From a virus: a stretch of DNA of 33,439 nt. Of the stretch, positions 7,736 through 17,432 are shown piece by piece. Location: positions 1-33,439 of IMG/VR virus record IMGVR_UViG_3300032241_002993. One strand, 5' to 3'. How positions within the stretch are numbered: position 1 is the stretch's first letter; every line of letters begins with the position of its first letter. The notes beneath the pieces are model-generated. The model did not search any database. It was not told the DNA's origin and worked only from the letters and a program-made list of their open reading frames with translations. The position numbers were made by a program, and so were the translations under genes.

Positions 7736-8308
7736 TTAAACAGCGATTGATGTTCGTTCGAAGCTCACTGTCGATACTGTAGGCACGGGTGAAATAAGTA
7801 AATTCAAAGAACCTGCGGAAATGTTTGCAGAAAATGTAGCAATTGTTCCTGCAGTTGTTAGTGTAGCGTATTCTGTAATGTATGCATTCGTTCCGTCATG
7901 CATGACAAGAATTTCTGTAGCTTGATATCCTGAAGCACTATTAACCTGCAACACATACTTTGCTGAACGGTATGTAGAAATGCTGTACTGATCTACAATC
8001 TGATTAGCTGTTGCAGTTGAAAAGGAAGCGAATCCGCCAACATATAGAACAACACCATTACTTGCAAAGGGTGTGCTGATGTTTAGTGTACCAGAAGAAG
8101 CGACTGTGCCTCCACGAAGGCTTTGTGTGACTGCAAACGTATTGGCAGAGAAAATGCCGTTAACGTAAGCATTGCCGACAGTAATTCCTGTAGCACTATT
8201 TGCCGTGACAATCTGTGTGCTTAGATTGGCAGCAATCTGATTGGTCTTTGTAATCCAATCATTGAATGTATCGGTTGATATAGAAACAAGTGCTTGACTA
8301 ATTGCCAT
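7736..8308 (-). CDS. Virion structural protein, fibre/baseplate periphery
   Basis: The protein has 190 residues. It starts MAISQALVSISTDTFNDWIT followed by a helix-like KTNQIAANLSTQIV, then a Ser/Thr/Asn-rich beta region. The middle part (YRSAKYVLQVNSASGYQATEI, LVMHDGTNAYITEYATLTT) is the type of beta-domain common in marine myovirus structural proteins. There is no enzymatic motif. It overlaps the end of the 75-residue coiled-coil gene by 11 bases, so translational coupling is likely. The exact role is unknown. Confidence 0.65.
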   Translation of the reverse strand: MAISQALVSISTDTFNDWITKTNQIAANLSTQIVTANSATGITVGNAYVNGIFSANTFAVTQSLRGGTVASSGTLNISTPFASNGVVLYVGGFASFSTATANQIVDQYSISTYRSAKYVLQVNSASGYQATEILVMHDGTNAYITEYATLTTAGTIATFSANISAGSLNLLISPVPTVSTVSFERTSIAV

Positions 8309-8525
8309 TTTTATTTCTCATTAAAATCTTTAGCATTTCTTTAATTTCAGAAACAGTATCTGTGAGTTCATTAACCTTTTTGTTAATGACTTCTTGCTGT
8401 AGAACTCGATTGCGCTCGTTCATGTACTGATTCAATTCAGCGTCATTATTATTTATGATCATACCTGTCTTAGTATCTCTTAGCAATCCAGGTACACTTG
8501 TATTCAAATATCTGTTTTGCATCAT
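8298..8525 (-). CDS. Small coiled-coil protein between two virion genes
   Basis: The protein has 75 residues. The N-terminus is MMQNRYLNTSVPGLLRDTKT, followed by a long helix (ELNQYMNERNRVLQQEVINK, then VNELTDTVSEIKEMLKILM) with clear heptad spacing of hydrophobic residues, and a basic end. Its start overlaps the stop of the 711-residue gene as ATGA, and its end overlaps the next gene by 11 bases, so its translation is tied to both neighbours. It is probably a short trimeric coiled-coil linker or assembly factor; no family is recognised. Confidence 0.65.
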   Translation of the reverse strand: MMQNRYLNTSVPGLLRDTKTGMIINNNDAELNQYMNERNRVLQQEVINKKVNELTDTVSEIKEMLKILMRNKNGN

Positions 8526-10657
8526 GCGCTCACACCAACTGCTCGAAGACTATTCATTCTGGGTACGATATTGACATTGTTCGAGAGCAATACAATCTTG
8601 AACTGAGCGGTATCATATGTGTCAAAGCGAGTCAATGACGAGTTGAAATAGCAAACAACATTGCTGTTTTGTGGATTGATGAACGCTTGCTTTGGTAGTG
8701 AAATTTTATCAATATAAAATCCTGATTGATTCTGCAACGATGCTCCATTGATTGGATCACTCAAAGTCAAAGATGTTGTATTTGCAATAGCAGTAACCAC
8801 AGCAACTTGATAATTTGTATTTGGGAAGAATGGAGAGTAAACCTTTACAACGTCATTTAGCAAGATTTCAGAACCAAAGTTTGTTCCGGATCCTATGATT
8901 GTGCTGTTGCTATAGGTGGTCACTGTACCGTTTGCAGTATAGAGACTGGGTGGTTGAATGGGCAGACCAAAGTCGAGCTCTACATAGTTGTTTGCAGCAA
9001 CTGTGCTATACTGTCCGCCAGTATTATTAACTGTGACTAGTTGTGTCCAATCCTTACTATTGAATGTATCAGGATCCTTGCTATTGTACAATTTGGCGTA
9101 AGCAAGAATGCTTGTTCCCAGAGGCTGATATGCTGTCAAATAAAGGAATAGACCTTCTGCAGACTTGCCAGAAGCAAATGTCATTTGAGTTGTGATATGC
9201 TTTGCCTGAGCATTTCCTGATGTTGTGTTTTCACCTGAGGCATCGTTATTGATAAGATACTTAGCAACATAACTGTTCAAAGATTCAGAATCTGTGTATG
9301 GTGCAGTATATAATCCATTACCACTATTTGATTGGCAAAGGTGCATGGTTGCAATAACAGATTTTGTGTTTCCGCCGTACAAATATGTAGGATTACTAAC
9401 TTCATTAGAACGAGACATTACAAGCCCATTATATGTGGGTGTTGCTGTCTCGAGATTATTAATATTCGTAAAATTATTGGTTGAAACTCGATAGTTTGCT
9501 CCATCAAAATAAGCATAACTATGTTGTATATTTGCAGAACCTCCTGTTGGAATCTTCACTCCAAATTCTGGATGAATTTGAGAAATAGGAAGATTATCAA
9601 CAGATACGATATTTGCTGTAATGACACCACTAAGCGCAATGCCACCATTCAAAGTAGTATTGTTGCCAAATGTTATGGATCCTGCAATTTGTTGCCCGGG
9701 CTGAAAATATAAAGTTGAATTTGCAGTTGATTTGTTTATATACAACGTGTTTGCAAATTGATTGTGATAATATACTTCACCAACTTGTGTTTTAAAATAT
9801 GGTGCGTTTGTTATAGTCCACCCAGGCCAAAATCCAGTAGCTACAGTCAAAGAAGTATCATTTGCGACACTTGTAACTTTACGAACGATTGGAACAGTGA
9901 TACTTCCTGTCCCGTTGGGATTACCTGTTCCCCAAACTGCAATGTAACTACCGACGGGAAAGGTACTTAAAAATTTTGTACCTGTACCTACAATAGTCGA
10001 ACCACTGCGCGTCACGGTTTGTGCAGAAACGTTAGCATATATTGTAAAAACAATATCTCCGCCAACAAAAGATCCGTTTTGATTTGTGATGGTTAAAAAT
10101 TCAAGATCATCATTGACATATTCAAATGTGTAACAATTATTACTAAACTGAGCTACATAAGAATTGAATGTTAGATTTTCTGCTGCTCTAGGAGTTACTG
10201 TACCATCTGTTGCATAATCGTATAGAGCACCTTGAAATCCAGTAGCAAATCCTGGAAAAACAGTTGTAGTATTTGCAACGTATTGTCCTGCAACTGCACT
10301 CCACAATTCAAAGTCAGGATCTTGTGTTTGAATTCGAATGGCGTACTTCTTTCCTGAATAGAGAGCAACAGGCTGAGGCCATGTAATTGTTGTCGCTGTG
10401 CTTGCACTTGAATTTGCTATGATGCTTGAATAAGGAACATTTATTTGAGAGTCGGAATAAACAGCATCAAAATTTGGACTACCGTCAAGATTTGTGTCAC
10501 AAATAGAGACATGAATTCCTGGATTCGTAATACCGGAACGATTATTTGTCGCAGAAGGTACTGACTTGAAATAAAGATCTACGCCAGTATGAAGTACTGA
10601 AGAGGAATTCGCTACTGCATTAGGATCAACATAAAAAGTCTGCGCTAGAATATACAT
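8522..10657 (-). CDS. Large virion structural protein
   Basis: The protein has 711 residues. The N-terminal domain (MYILAQTFYVDPNAVANSSS, LHTGVDLYFKSVP, HVSICDTNLDGSPN, LYSGKKYAIRIQTQDPDFEL) looks like a carbohydrate-binding or jelly-roll beta domain. Two copies of a small beta module follow: TIVGTGTKFLSTFPVGSYIAV with SLTVA, and TIIGSGTNFGSEILLNDVVKV with SLTLS. The C-terminal part (FDTYDTAQFKIVLLS, NNVNIVPRMNSLRAVGVSA) is typical of the partner genes of DUF4815 proteins in marine T4-like phages. It probably sits with the DUF4815 product on the outer baseplate; this is inferred from position. It ends with an ATGA overlap. Confidence 0.65.
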   Translation of the reverse strand: MYILAQTFYVDPNAVANSSSVLHTGVDLYFKSVPSATNNRSGITNPGIHVSICDTNLDGSPNFDAVYSDSQINVPYSSIIANSSASTATTITWPQPVALYSGKKYAIRIQTQDPDFELWSAVAGQYVANTTTVFPGFATGFQGALYDYATDGTVTPRAAENLTFNSYVAQFSNNCYTFEYVNDDLEFLTITNQNGSFVGGDIVFTIYANVSAQTVTRSGSTIVGTGTKFLSTFPVGSYIAVWGTGNPNGTGSITVPIVRKVTSVANDTSLTVATGFWPGWTITNAPYFKTQVGEVYYHNQFANTLYINKSTANSTLYFQPGQQIAGSITFGNNTTLNGGIALSGVITANIVSVDNLPISQIHPEFGVKIPTGGSANIQHSYAYFDGANYRVSTNNFTNINNLETATPTYNGLVMSRSNEVSNPTYLYGGNTKSVIATMHLCQSNSGNGLYTAPYTDSESLNSYVAKYLINNDASGENTTSGNAQAKHITTQMTFASGKSAEGLFLYLTAYQPLGTSILAYAKLYNSKDPDTFNSKDWTQLVTVNNTGGQYSTVAANNYVELDFGLPIQPPSLYTANGTVTTYSNSTIIGSGTNFGSEILLNDVVKVYSPFFPNTNYQVAVVTAIANTTSLTLSDPINGASLQNQSGFYIDKISLPKQAFINPQNSNVVCYFNSSLTRFDTYDTAQFKIVLLSNNVNIVPRMNSLRAVGVSA

Positions 10658-10669
10658 GTATAACCTCTA

Positions 10670-11131
10670 TCAAGTACTTGCAAAAATAGAAATTGGAGTC
10701 TTGACAAAACTATTTGCAACTGAATCACCTGTTACAACAGAAAGTGTGACATAAGAAATAGATGAATTATCTCCACTTGCGATATATGCTTGCTTTGTAC
10801 CAGTGACTCGATTAGACAAATCTTGTGTGCTTGTTAGTGCCGTTGCTGCAGGAATTCCTGAATTATAATAAAATTCAAATGCTATCGAACCTGTTGCATC
10901 TGTTTGAAGATTTGATCCAGGAATTCCTGCGACAGGAATACATGATGCTGTAGCATTGACTCCGTTATAATAAAAGTAATGCACTGTATTAGGTTTAAGC
11001 CCAGTTGTTGTAATAGTAAATTTTTGTGCAGCCAGAGCGTAATTTGTTTTTTGACTCTGTGAAGGAGGAGTAAATGCCCCAACTATTGCACTATTTGAAA
11101 GAATACCATTACTTATCGTATTGTCCGGCAT
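10670..11131 (-). CDS. Small beta-rich virion protein
   Basis: The protein has 153 residues. It contains a fibronectin/Ig-like stretch (FTITTTGLKPNTVHYFYYNG), followed by LQTDATGSIAFEFYYNSGIP and YVTLSVVTGDSVANSF. No catalytic motif is visible. The start at 11131 is supported by AGGAAAAG a few bases upstream on the coding strand. It lies between the DUF4815 gene and the 711-residue gene, which suggests a place in the same peripheral baseplate assembly. A late-promoter-like CATAAATA lies just upstream. Confidence 0.65.
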   Translation of the reverse strand: MPDNTISNGILSNSAIVGAFTPPSQSQKTNYALAAQKFTITTTGLKPNTVHYFYYNGVNATASCIPVAGIPGSNLQTDATGSIAFEFYYNSGIPAATALTSTQDLSNRVTGTKQAYIASGDNSSISYVTLSVVTGDSVANSFVKTPISIFAST

Positions 11132-11153
11132 GAGCTTTTCCTATAATTTTAAA

Positions 11154-11161
11154 TATTTATG
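11154..11161 (-). promoter_or_regulatory. Near-consensus late promoter
   Basis: The minus strand reads CATAAATA, seven of eight positions of the T4 late element, in the 48-base gap between the DUF4815 gene and the 153-residue gene. With T4 spacing, RNA would start near 11148, giving a 17-base leader. The position fits, but the first base departs from consensus. Confidence 0.45.
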
Positions 11162-11179
11162 TCTTTAATATGAGTGATT

Positions 11180-14100
11180 CTATTTAGGCAGATTTCTATA
11201 TCCTGCACCGCCGCCGCCTATGCCTCCATAAACTATTGTTCCTGTACCTGAAGTAACTGGAGTTTCCGTCTTAGCAACAGATGGTACCACATTCGATGTA
11301 CCCCCGTATGTTACAGGTGTTGAATTAACAGACACTGTATTTGAAGCTGTGTTCGAAACGGTATTTGCTACAACTGTATTTGACACTGTATTAGACACGG
11401 TGTTTGCTACAGTATTCGCCACAACAGTATTAGCGACAGTTGCAACAGGATTGCCTGTATGCTTCTTGGGTGTAAATGGCAGAGTTGTAATCTTTCCTGT
11501 AGTATTCATCACTGTGCCTACGTTGGCAGGGTGTGGAATATGCGGAATGTTGATTACGAATTGATTAGGAACAACTTCCTGATTGACAATCTTGGCATTA
11601 TACTCAGGATTGGTTGTATCTGTATACTGAGTTGATGAGAAATTGTCTGCAAAGAATCCATACTTGAAGCGATTGAGTGTTCCATTCAATGAAGACGGAA
11701 TGGTAAGACCTTGTACTGCTTGCTCGAGAGAACTTAGAGACACATAGTATTCCAAAGCGGCAATTCTTGCTTCTAGATGTCCAATATCTGCCATTGTATA
11801 AACTGCTGGCTGATATTGCTGCTGCTGTGAAGATGTCAATTGCGGAACTGCAATTGTGTGTCCAGTCAAACGCTGATAAGTGAATGTCTGACTTGCAATA
11901 CTCTTATCAACAATATTGACATAGTTAGGAGACAACTGCTGTGCAACTGATGGATATGGAGGAATATACAGCAAGTTGATTGTCATTGTATTTGCAGGTT
12001 GTGGCGGCGGTGTAAAGTTATTTGCCGCGGGAGTACCTGGAATTGCTGTAATTAGTCCGTTGTCATCGATAACAACACGATCCATACGACCCAAATAGTA
12101 CTCGATTGTTGATGAGTAGTTACTTGAGGGTGCTGGGAATCCAATCTTTGACAAGAGTGCATTGTTGCCAAATCGATTATTGGCATTCAATATCTGTGGA
12201 TTGATTGTGGCAGATGAAATTGCGTATGTAACAGTTGCTGTTGGAACAACACGAGGTCTAAAGTCAACGTGATCAATAAGATCATGATATGTTCCGTCAT
12301 TCTTCTTCAAGAATTCAGGAATTTCATGTGTATGAACACTACCACCCGTATTTGTTGAATTCAAAGTAGCGAATGAAAGCGCATCATTCGTTGGATAAGA
12401 CACCTTACCGGCGTAGAATCCTGATGATGAATTTGTGAAGTGGTCAAATGCAACTAGCAATCCCTGACCATTTGCAATTTCAAGATTAGATCCTTGATTG
12501 AGATGCAAGTATCCGTGATCATAAAAATCTGCGTTTTGGTTGTGATCAATATAGAATTGGTTTGTTACCAGAGTTCCGGTGTTTGCAGTTGTTGCAATGA
12601 TGTTGGTGTTGCTGTCAAGGAATACGTACTTCAAACGGAAAACATCAGGTGTGCCCAGACACCATGGACCTGTTGTGTTTGTTGTATAGGTATTAATTGC
12701 TGCTGTAACACCTGCTGTTGCACTGGCAGACATATTCAATACAGTATTTGTAGGTGAGGTATTGATAAATCCAGTGAGATACGTGCCTGCAGGAATGCCT
12801 GCAACGTTTGCATATACGAAAACGTTTTGTCCGTTTCCAGTAGAAATAGAAGTGTTTGCACCTGTTACAGCAGTGATCCACGTATTTCCATTAGTCAACG
12901 TACCTGTAAATGTTGCTAGAGGCTGAACATTTGCTAGATTCAACTTGACCCAAGTATAACGATTCGTTGTCTTCGTTATAGGAGTGGGATTGACCTTTTG
13001 AATATGCAGTTCTGTTCTAAAGACAACGTTTGAAGTGAAATAGCTTGAGCTATTTGCTTTATTCAAAGTAATTGTTAGAATTTGTCCTGTACTATCAATA
13101 TTCGCAGAACGGTCTGGACGATTAACAACTGGGAATGGAAGATATTGTGGATGAAAGAATACTACATTCGCACCAGGACTTGTATTGCTGACTGTTACGT
13201 TTGATTCAAGTTGTACACTTGTGCTATTGATGACTCCAACAATACGTCTAACTTCATTAACAGTTGAATTACTGAATATCTTGAGATGATCGCCTGCAAT
13301 AAATGTAGATAGCGCATTTCCTGTATATCCAGAAATAACATTTGACGTTGTAGTAGTTGTAAAGGCTCCAGAATAATTTGCAGAAGCCTGCAGATTAGCT
13401 GAGGGTATCAGATTCAAGTCACTCAATTGTGTGTTAGATAGAGTGCTGTTTGGAGTATAAGGGTGATATTCAGTACCATTTGTGACAATACTTAAAACGC
13501 CGCCGCTGTTTGCATTGCGAAGATCTCTGTAGATATAGTTAATGTTGTTAGCATTTTTTGTTGAAGGTGCCCCATGATAAAAAAGCATACCTGTTGAATT
13601 TGTATTGACAACAGTAGCTATAGATGTGTTTGTTGATGGATCTGTTATAAGAACCATGTCAGCGATACCTGCGTATCCTGATCCTGTCGTTGAGATATAG
13701 TATACACTTTTAACATTTCTAAAGTTGTATCCTGGATTCATGTTGATATCGTAGAGATACAAATTAAACACTGCGTTGGCAGTTCCGGGATTACCTGTAC
13801 CTGGAACAAGAATCTTAGAACGAATTCTTGCTGTACCAATAACACCGTTTGCAGTTGATGGAGGAGCAACGTTACCTGTTAGCCAGTATGTGTTGCTGCT
13901 GTAATATCCTTTTGGTGCATCATAAAAAGTAACAATGTCACCAATAGTGAAATCAAATACGCCAGCATGTCCTGTTACTTGCGTATAATTTCCGTAATTT
14001 AATGCTACAGGTACGTTTGCAACTGCTGTTGCGGTTGCTTGATTGACAGAAAGCGTATAGTTAGTATATGTCTGTACTCGCTTACCTGAGATGTAGGCAA

Positions 14101-15595
14101 GACCCGGATCGATTGTTACCTGAAATGTATTTGCTTCATTTGTAACATTATTAGCGACTTGCGTTGATATCAAAAAGGGGTCGATGACGAAGTCACCTGA
14201 GGTGTCCTTGATATTTTGTGCAATCTCATTGCCGATGACATTATAAGATGTCTGTTGATTCTGTAGATATGGCTGACCTTGTGAGAATGCAGTGATAGCA
14301 AAAAATTCTGTATTTGCTTCAGAAGACGCTGAATTCAAGACAACAAGGTTTGGTGTCAATTGTAGACGATCTGCGCCAGGTGCCTGTGTGTTCAAGGTAC
14401 CTGAAGAATTATCAAGCAATGAGGGATCGATGTTGCTATTAATAATGGCTTCGCTAGTGTTGAAGCCTACAACAACACCATCTGGCGTATTTGAATACTT
14501 GTCTACGACGATTGTCTGTGGACTGACGTAGAGAAAATATCCCTTTTGAAAGATTACACCTGCTGATACGCCAAATGCATATCCAGATCCAACGGGGGCA
14601 TTAATACTGTTTGCGACAGTAACTTGAGCAAGATAGTTCTGTGCAGTTAATGAGAGACTTGTTACGTTAGCAGCTACATTTGTTGATTGAATTGTGGCTA
14701 CAGGTGGAACAACATACCCATTACCCTGTGTAAGCATGATAATATTTTGAACTCGTCCTGCGCCATCTGTGACAGGAGTTGCTGTTGCTCCAAAGCCAAT
14801 GATACTTTGAATTGTACCTGTAACAGAACTTCCGCCATTATTAATAGTGACCGTGTTGCCTACGTTGAATGACCATGCATTACTAGTAAGTGACGTATTT
14901 GTTAGTGCATTTGCATAGGGTGAGAGATTAAGAACGAGGCTTCCGGGAATTGCTGTTGTATTAACACCAACGACAATCGCGTTAGCAAGTGATACAGGAT
15001 CATTTACTAGTGCCCCGTTTGAGATCGCACCCGTATTTGTTACGGTGATTGCAGGCATGAATACAACAGTATCTGTATTGCTGAAACCTGCGCCAGATCC
15101 GCCTACAGGAACATTAACAGCAAAAATAGAATTGTTTGAGTCAAAGATTGTCAGTACGTCTTGAGGGCTAAATGCAGTAGCAACACCTGTATTGCCTGAG
15201 TTAATGTAGCGCACAAATAGTGTATTGAGATCGGGCGCTTGTGACTCATAGCCAGAATTTGCAGTCATAATATATGCAGTCAAATTGGCGGCATTATTTG
15301 CGTATAGGCCAATGTAGTTATTGACTGTAACACCTAGACCTGCAATGGTCAAATCATTAATCTTTACATACGGATAATTTGAGTAGTACTGAAAATTGCA
15401 TCCGCTGATGATAGTACCTGTATTGAAGATATTATCACCAAACTGTTCAATTTGGTTCTGTAGAATACTTTGAAGTTGATTGAGTTCTCTTACCTGTACA
15501 GCGACGCTTGGCTTGAAAAGAATCTTATAATAGTCTTTAGACTGAGCGAAGTCATCATAGTACGGAGAAACACTAAGATTTGTTTGAATAGGCAT
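11180..15595 (-). CDS. DUF4815-type giant baseplate/virion protein
   Basis: The protein has 1471 residues. The N-terminus (NLSVSPYYDDFAQSKDYYKI, LFKPSVAVQVRELNQLQSIL, NQIEQFGDNIFNTGTII) is the characteristic opening of DUF4815 virion proteins of marine T4-like phages. Around residues 500-525, LAYISGKRVQTYTNYTLSV is also typical. Several small beta modules lie in the middle (for example TLTNGNTWITAVTGANT and LTGFINTSPTNTVLNMSASA). A long helical stretch (TMADIGHLEARIAALEYYVS) follows near residue 1260. The C-terminus carries an NTV repeat tract and a Gly-rich end. It follows gp8 by 9 bases, where T4 has gp9, gp10 and gp11, and probably replaces them structurally (inference). Confidence 0.8.
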   Translation of the reverse strand: MPIQTNLSVSPYYDDFAQSKDYYKILFKPSVAVQVRELNQLQSILQNQIEQFGDNIFNTGTIISGCNFQYYSNYPYVKINDLTIAGLGVTVNNYIGLYANNAANLTAYIMTANSGYESQAPDLNTLFVRYINSGNTGVATAFSPQDVLTIFDSNNSIFAVNVPVGGSGAGFSNTDTVVFMPAITVTNTGAISNGALVNDPVSLANAIVVGVNTTAIPGSLVLNLSPYANALTNTSLTSNAWSFNVGNTVTINNGGSSVTGTIQSIIGFGATATPVTDGAGRVQNIIMLTQGNGYVVPPVATIQSTNVAANVTSLSLTAQNYLAQVTVANSINAPVGSGYAFGVSAGVIFQKGYFLYVSPQTIVVDKYSNTPDGVVVGFNTSEAIINSNIDPSLLDNSSGTLNTQAPGADRLQLTPNLVVLNSASSEANTEFFAITAFSQGQPYLQNQQTSYNVIGNEIAQNIKDTSGDFVIDPFLISTQVANNVTNEANTFQVTIDPGLAYISGKRVQTYTNYTLSVNQATATAVANVPVALNYGNYTQVTGHAGVFDFTIGDIVTFYDAPKGYYSSNTYWLTGNVAPPSTANGVIGTARIRSKILVPGTGNPGTANAVFNLYLYDINMNPGYNFRNVKSVYYISTTGSGYAGIADMVLITDPSTNTSIATVVNTNSTGMLFYHGAPSTKNANNINYIYRDLRNANSGGVLSIVTNGTEYHPYTPNSTLSNTQLSDLNLIPSANLQASANYSGAFTTTTTSNVISGYTGNALSTFIAGDHLKIFSNSTVNEVRRIVGVINSTSVQLESNVTVSNTSPGANVVFFHPQYLPFPVVNRPDRSANIDSTGQILTITLNKANSSSYFTSNVVFRTELHIQKVNPTPITKTTNRYTWVKLNLANVQPLATFTGTLTNGNTWITAVTGANTSISTGNGQNVFVYANVAGIPAGTYLTGFINTSPTNTVLNMSASATAGVTAAINTYTTNTTGPWCLGTPDVFRLKYVFLDSNTNIIATTANTGTLVTNQFYIDHNQNADFYDHGYLHLNQGSNLEIANGQGLLVAFDHFTNSSSGFYAGKVSYPTNDALSFATLNSTNTGGSVHTHEIPEFLKKNDGTYHDLIDHVDFRPRVVPTATVTYAISSATINPQILNANNRFGNNALLSKIGFPAPSSNYSSTIEYYLGRMDRVVIDDNGLITAIPGTPAANNFTPPPQPANTMTINLLYIPPYPSVAQQLSPNYVNIVDKSIASQTFTYQRLTGHTIAVPQLTSSQQQQYQPAVYTMADIGHLEARIAALEYYVSLSSLEQAVQGLTIPSSLNGTLNRFKYGFFADNFSSTQYTDTTNPEYNAKIVNQEVVPNQFVINIPHIPHPANVGTVMNTTGKITTLPFTPKKHTGNPVATVANTVVANTVANTVSNTVSNTVVANTVSNTASNTVSVNSTPVTYGGTSNVVPSVAKTETPVTSGTGTIVYGGIGGGGAGYRNLPK
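11332..11450. repeat. Degenerate NTV-coding repeat tract
   Basis: On the minus strand this stretch encodes about a dozen copies of NTV followed by A, S or V (for example VANTVVANTVANTVSNTVSN) near the C-terminus of the DUF4815 protein. The DNA is a short-period repeat based on units such as acagtattagcgac. Such tracts can vary in copy number by slippage and could act as a flexible or helical linker to the glycine-rich end. Confidence 0.75.
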
Positions 15596-15604
15596 TAGAA
15601 TCCT

Positions 15605-17431
15605 CTAGTATTCTAAAATAAGTTTTACTGTCTCAGATTGCGTAGCTGATCTATTAATCGCTTCAAAGTCTTCAAGATAAATCACTTGACCACTTTCCAT
15701 AACCAAATCTGGGCCTCGTGCAGTATTTATATTGAAAATTGCACCACTTGTTAGCCCTTGAATTGTTGACTGTGAATAGATAGGTCCAAGCTTCGAAGTC
15801 AAATACACAACTGTTCCATCAGAACTATTTGCATAGAATACAGCATTGGATGTTCCAATACTTTGTACTCCACGTTGTACGGGAACTGTATTTGACCCCT
15901 GATATACTGTTTCATTGGGGGAGAATGCATACGCACCGACATAGCTTCCTGTATATGTGGGCGTCTGCATGAACGTAGTGAAGAACTTATTGTTTCCATT
16001 ATTTAGCAGAGCAGATACCTGTGCATTTGCTCCTGACACGGTACCTACTAGTGTTCCTACTGTACTGTTTGTTGTTAGTGTAAACAGTCCTGTAGCATTT
16101 GTTACTTGCACAGAACCTGTTGAGCTTGCTACAACAACACCTGTTGCATTAGACGTTGTCTGTGTGATCTTTTCACCAATCTGAAAACTACCATTTTGAT
16201 TGGTAACAGTGAAAACGACGTTTGCAAACATAGGATCTTTTACAATTCCAATTTGCTGATAATCGCTTGTAGCAAGAATCGTTCCATTTTCTGTGTTTGA
16301 AAACTTTGTGCTGATTCCTACTCGTGAGCAATACAGTTCAGCAGCCACATTAGATCCATGTCCACCTGTAGGGCCTGAAATAACACGCACAACTGCGGTA
16401 TTAGTTACACCAACTGCATTAGCGGCGTATACATAAGCATTAGCGTAATATACGCCGCCTCCTCTGTTAAGAACCTGTACAGAATAAACGCTATTTGAAA
16501 TGCTTGAATTGACAAGAGCTCTTGCAACAACATTAACTGATGCATCAGTGCTATTCAAAAGAATAACTGCAGGGTTGATATCATAAGTGGATGTATTGTC
16601 GGGAATCGTAGCAAAAGCTGTATCTAGTGTAACATATGTTCCCAGCGAATTAGATACGTGTGATGTGATTGTTCTATATTGTCCCTTTCCTGTGCCGCCG
16701 GTAATATACAAATAACATCCATTATAAAAATTATTGACAGATGCTGCTGTATTGGCAAGTTGACAAAGAGGCTGTGTGCTATTCAATACAGATCCTGCAT
16801 AGAACTTGCCGGAAAAGTAGTTATTATATCCTGTACCGCCTGAAGTTACAACGATGGTATCTACTGCTCCGGGAACTGCATTACCTGTTACATTAGCATC
16901 AACTACAAGAGGGATATAATCGACTGTCGCAAATTTATTATATGTAGTTGAAGAAAATTGATACATATACTTCCATACGTATCCATCAGCCGTCTGATAA
17001 TATGTGTCGCTGGCTGATGTATCGGCAAAAGTTGGCGGCTGAGTAGATACTGCACCATAGTTATTTGATAGGCACTTGAATACGTAGTATGTGTTGCTTT
17101 GATAGACATACACATAGAATTGTTCATTTGGAAGATTATAATCTATATCATCGTATTGTGCATATACCGTTCCGCTAATCCACTGATATGCGGGTACCAT
17201 GAGCGATACATCAGTTGGCAAAATTTGCTTACCAAAAAGCATATTATTATAGGCATTGAACTGTACAGTCTGTGGAGTATCGAGAATAGTCGGAATCACG
17301 TTGCTTGCAAACGGACTAGAAGTCCCGGCAAACATATAGTAGATGTTGTTTGCAGCATCTGTAAAAGACTGCACAAACTTGTTTGCCATATGCAATCTAT
17401 AGTTATTAGGAATTAATTGTGTTGTCGCCAT
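15605..17431 (-). CDS. 8: gp8-like baseplate wedge protein with large insert
   Basis: The protein has 608 residues against 334 in T4. Both ends match T4 gp8: DGYVWKYMYQF at 149-159 corresponds to T4 DGYVWEYLFEI, and the last 30 residues (SGQVIYLEDF, then SETVKLILEY) correspond to T4 SGEMIYMENR and TEEINILFTF. The early part (MANKFVQSFTDAANNIYYMF) also fits. Between them, residues about 190-570 hold repeated beta modules such as VTSGGTGYNNYFSGKFYAG and NQNGSFQIGEKITQTTSNAT, which T4 lacks. gp8 joins the gp7/gp10 wedge in the baseplate. The gene starts one base after gp7 ends, within the gp25-gp6-gp7-gp8 series. Confidence 0.85.
   Translation of the reverse strand: MATTQLIPNNYRLHMANKFVQSFTDAANNIYYMFAGTSSPFASNVIPTILDTPQTVQFNAYNNMLFGKQILPTDVSLMVPAYQWISGTVYAQYDDIDYNLPNEQFYVYVYQSNTYYVFKCLSNNYGAVSTQPPTFADTSASDTYYQTADGYVWKYMYQFSSTTYNKFATVDYIPLVVDANVTGNAVPGAVDTIVVTSGGTGYNNYFSGKFYAGSVLNSTQPLCQLANTAASVNNFYNGCYLYITGGTGKGQYRTITSHVSNSLGTYVTLDTAFATIPDNTSTYDINPAVILLNSTDASVNVVARALVNSSISNSVYSVQVLNRGGGVYYANAYVYAANAVGVTNTAVVRVISGPTGGHGSNVAAELYCSRVGISTKFSNTENGTILATSDYQQIGIVKDPMFANVVFTVTNQNGSFQIGEKITQTTSNATGVVVASSTGSVQVTNATGLFTLTTNSTVGTLVGTVSGANAQVSALLNNGNNKFFTTFMQTPTYTGSYVGAYAFSPNETVYQGSNTVPVQRGVQSIGTSNAVFYANSSDGTVVYLTSKLGPIYSQSTIQGLTSGAIFNINTARGPDLVMESGQVIYLEDFEAINRSATQSETVKLILEY
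15724..15731 (-). promoter_or_regulatory. Possible intragenic late promoter in gp8
   Basis: The minus strand reads TATAAATA exactly, inside the 3' end of gp8. With T4 spacing, RNA would start near 15718, 123 bases before the DUF4815 start. Late promoters inside upstream genes are known in T4, but here the octamer also encodes Ile-Asn-Thr in frame and could be chance. Confidence 0.35.
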
Positions 17432-17432
17432 C

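Noticed and set aside
8447-8456. CATAAATA-like octamer inside the 75-residue gene
   Set aside because: It encodes Ile-Ile-Asn in frame, departs from consensus at the first base and is not near a following gene start. It is probably chance.
11349-11564. Plus-strand TVFATV-type repetitive open frame
   Set aside because: It is the reverse-strand shadow of the NTV repeat tract in the DUF4815 gene.
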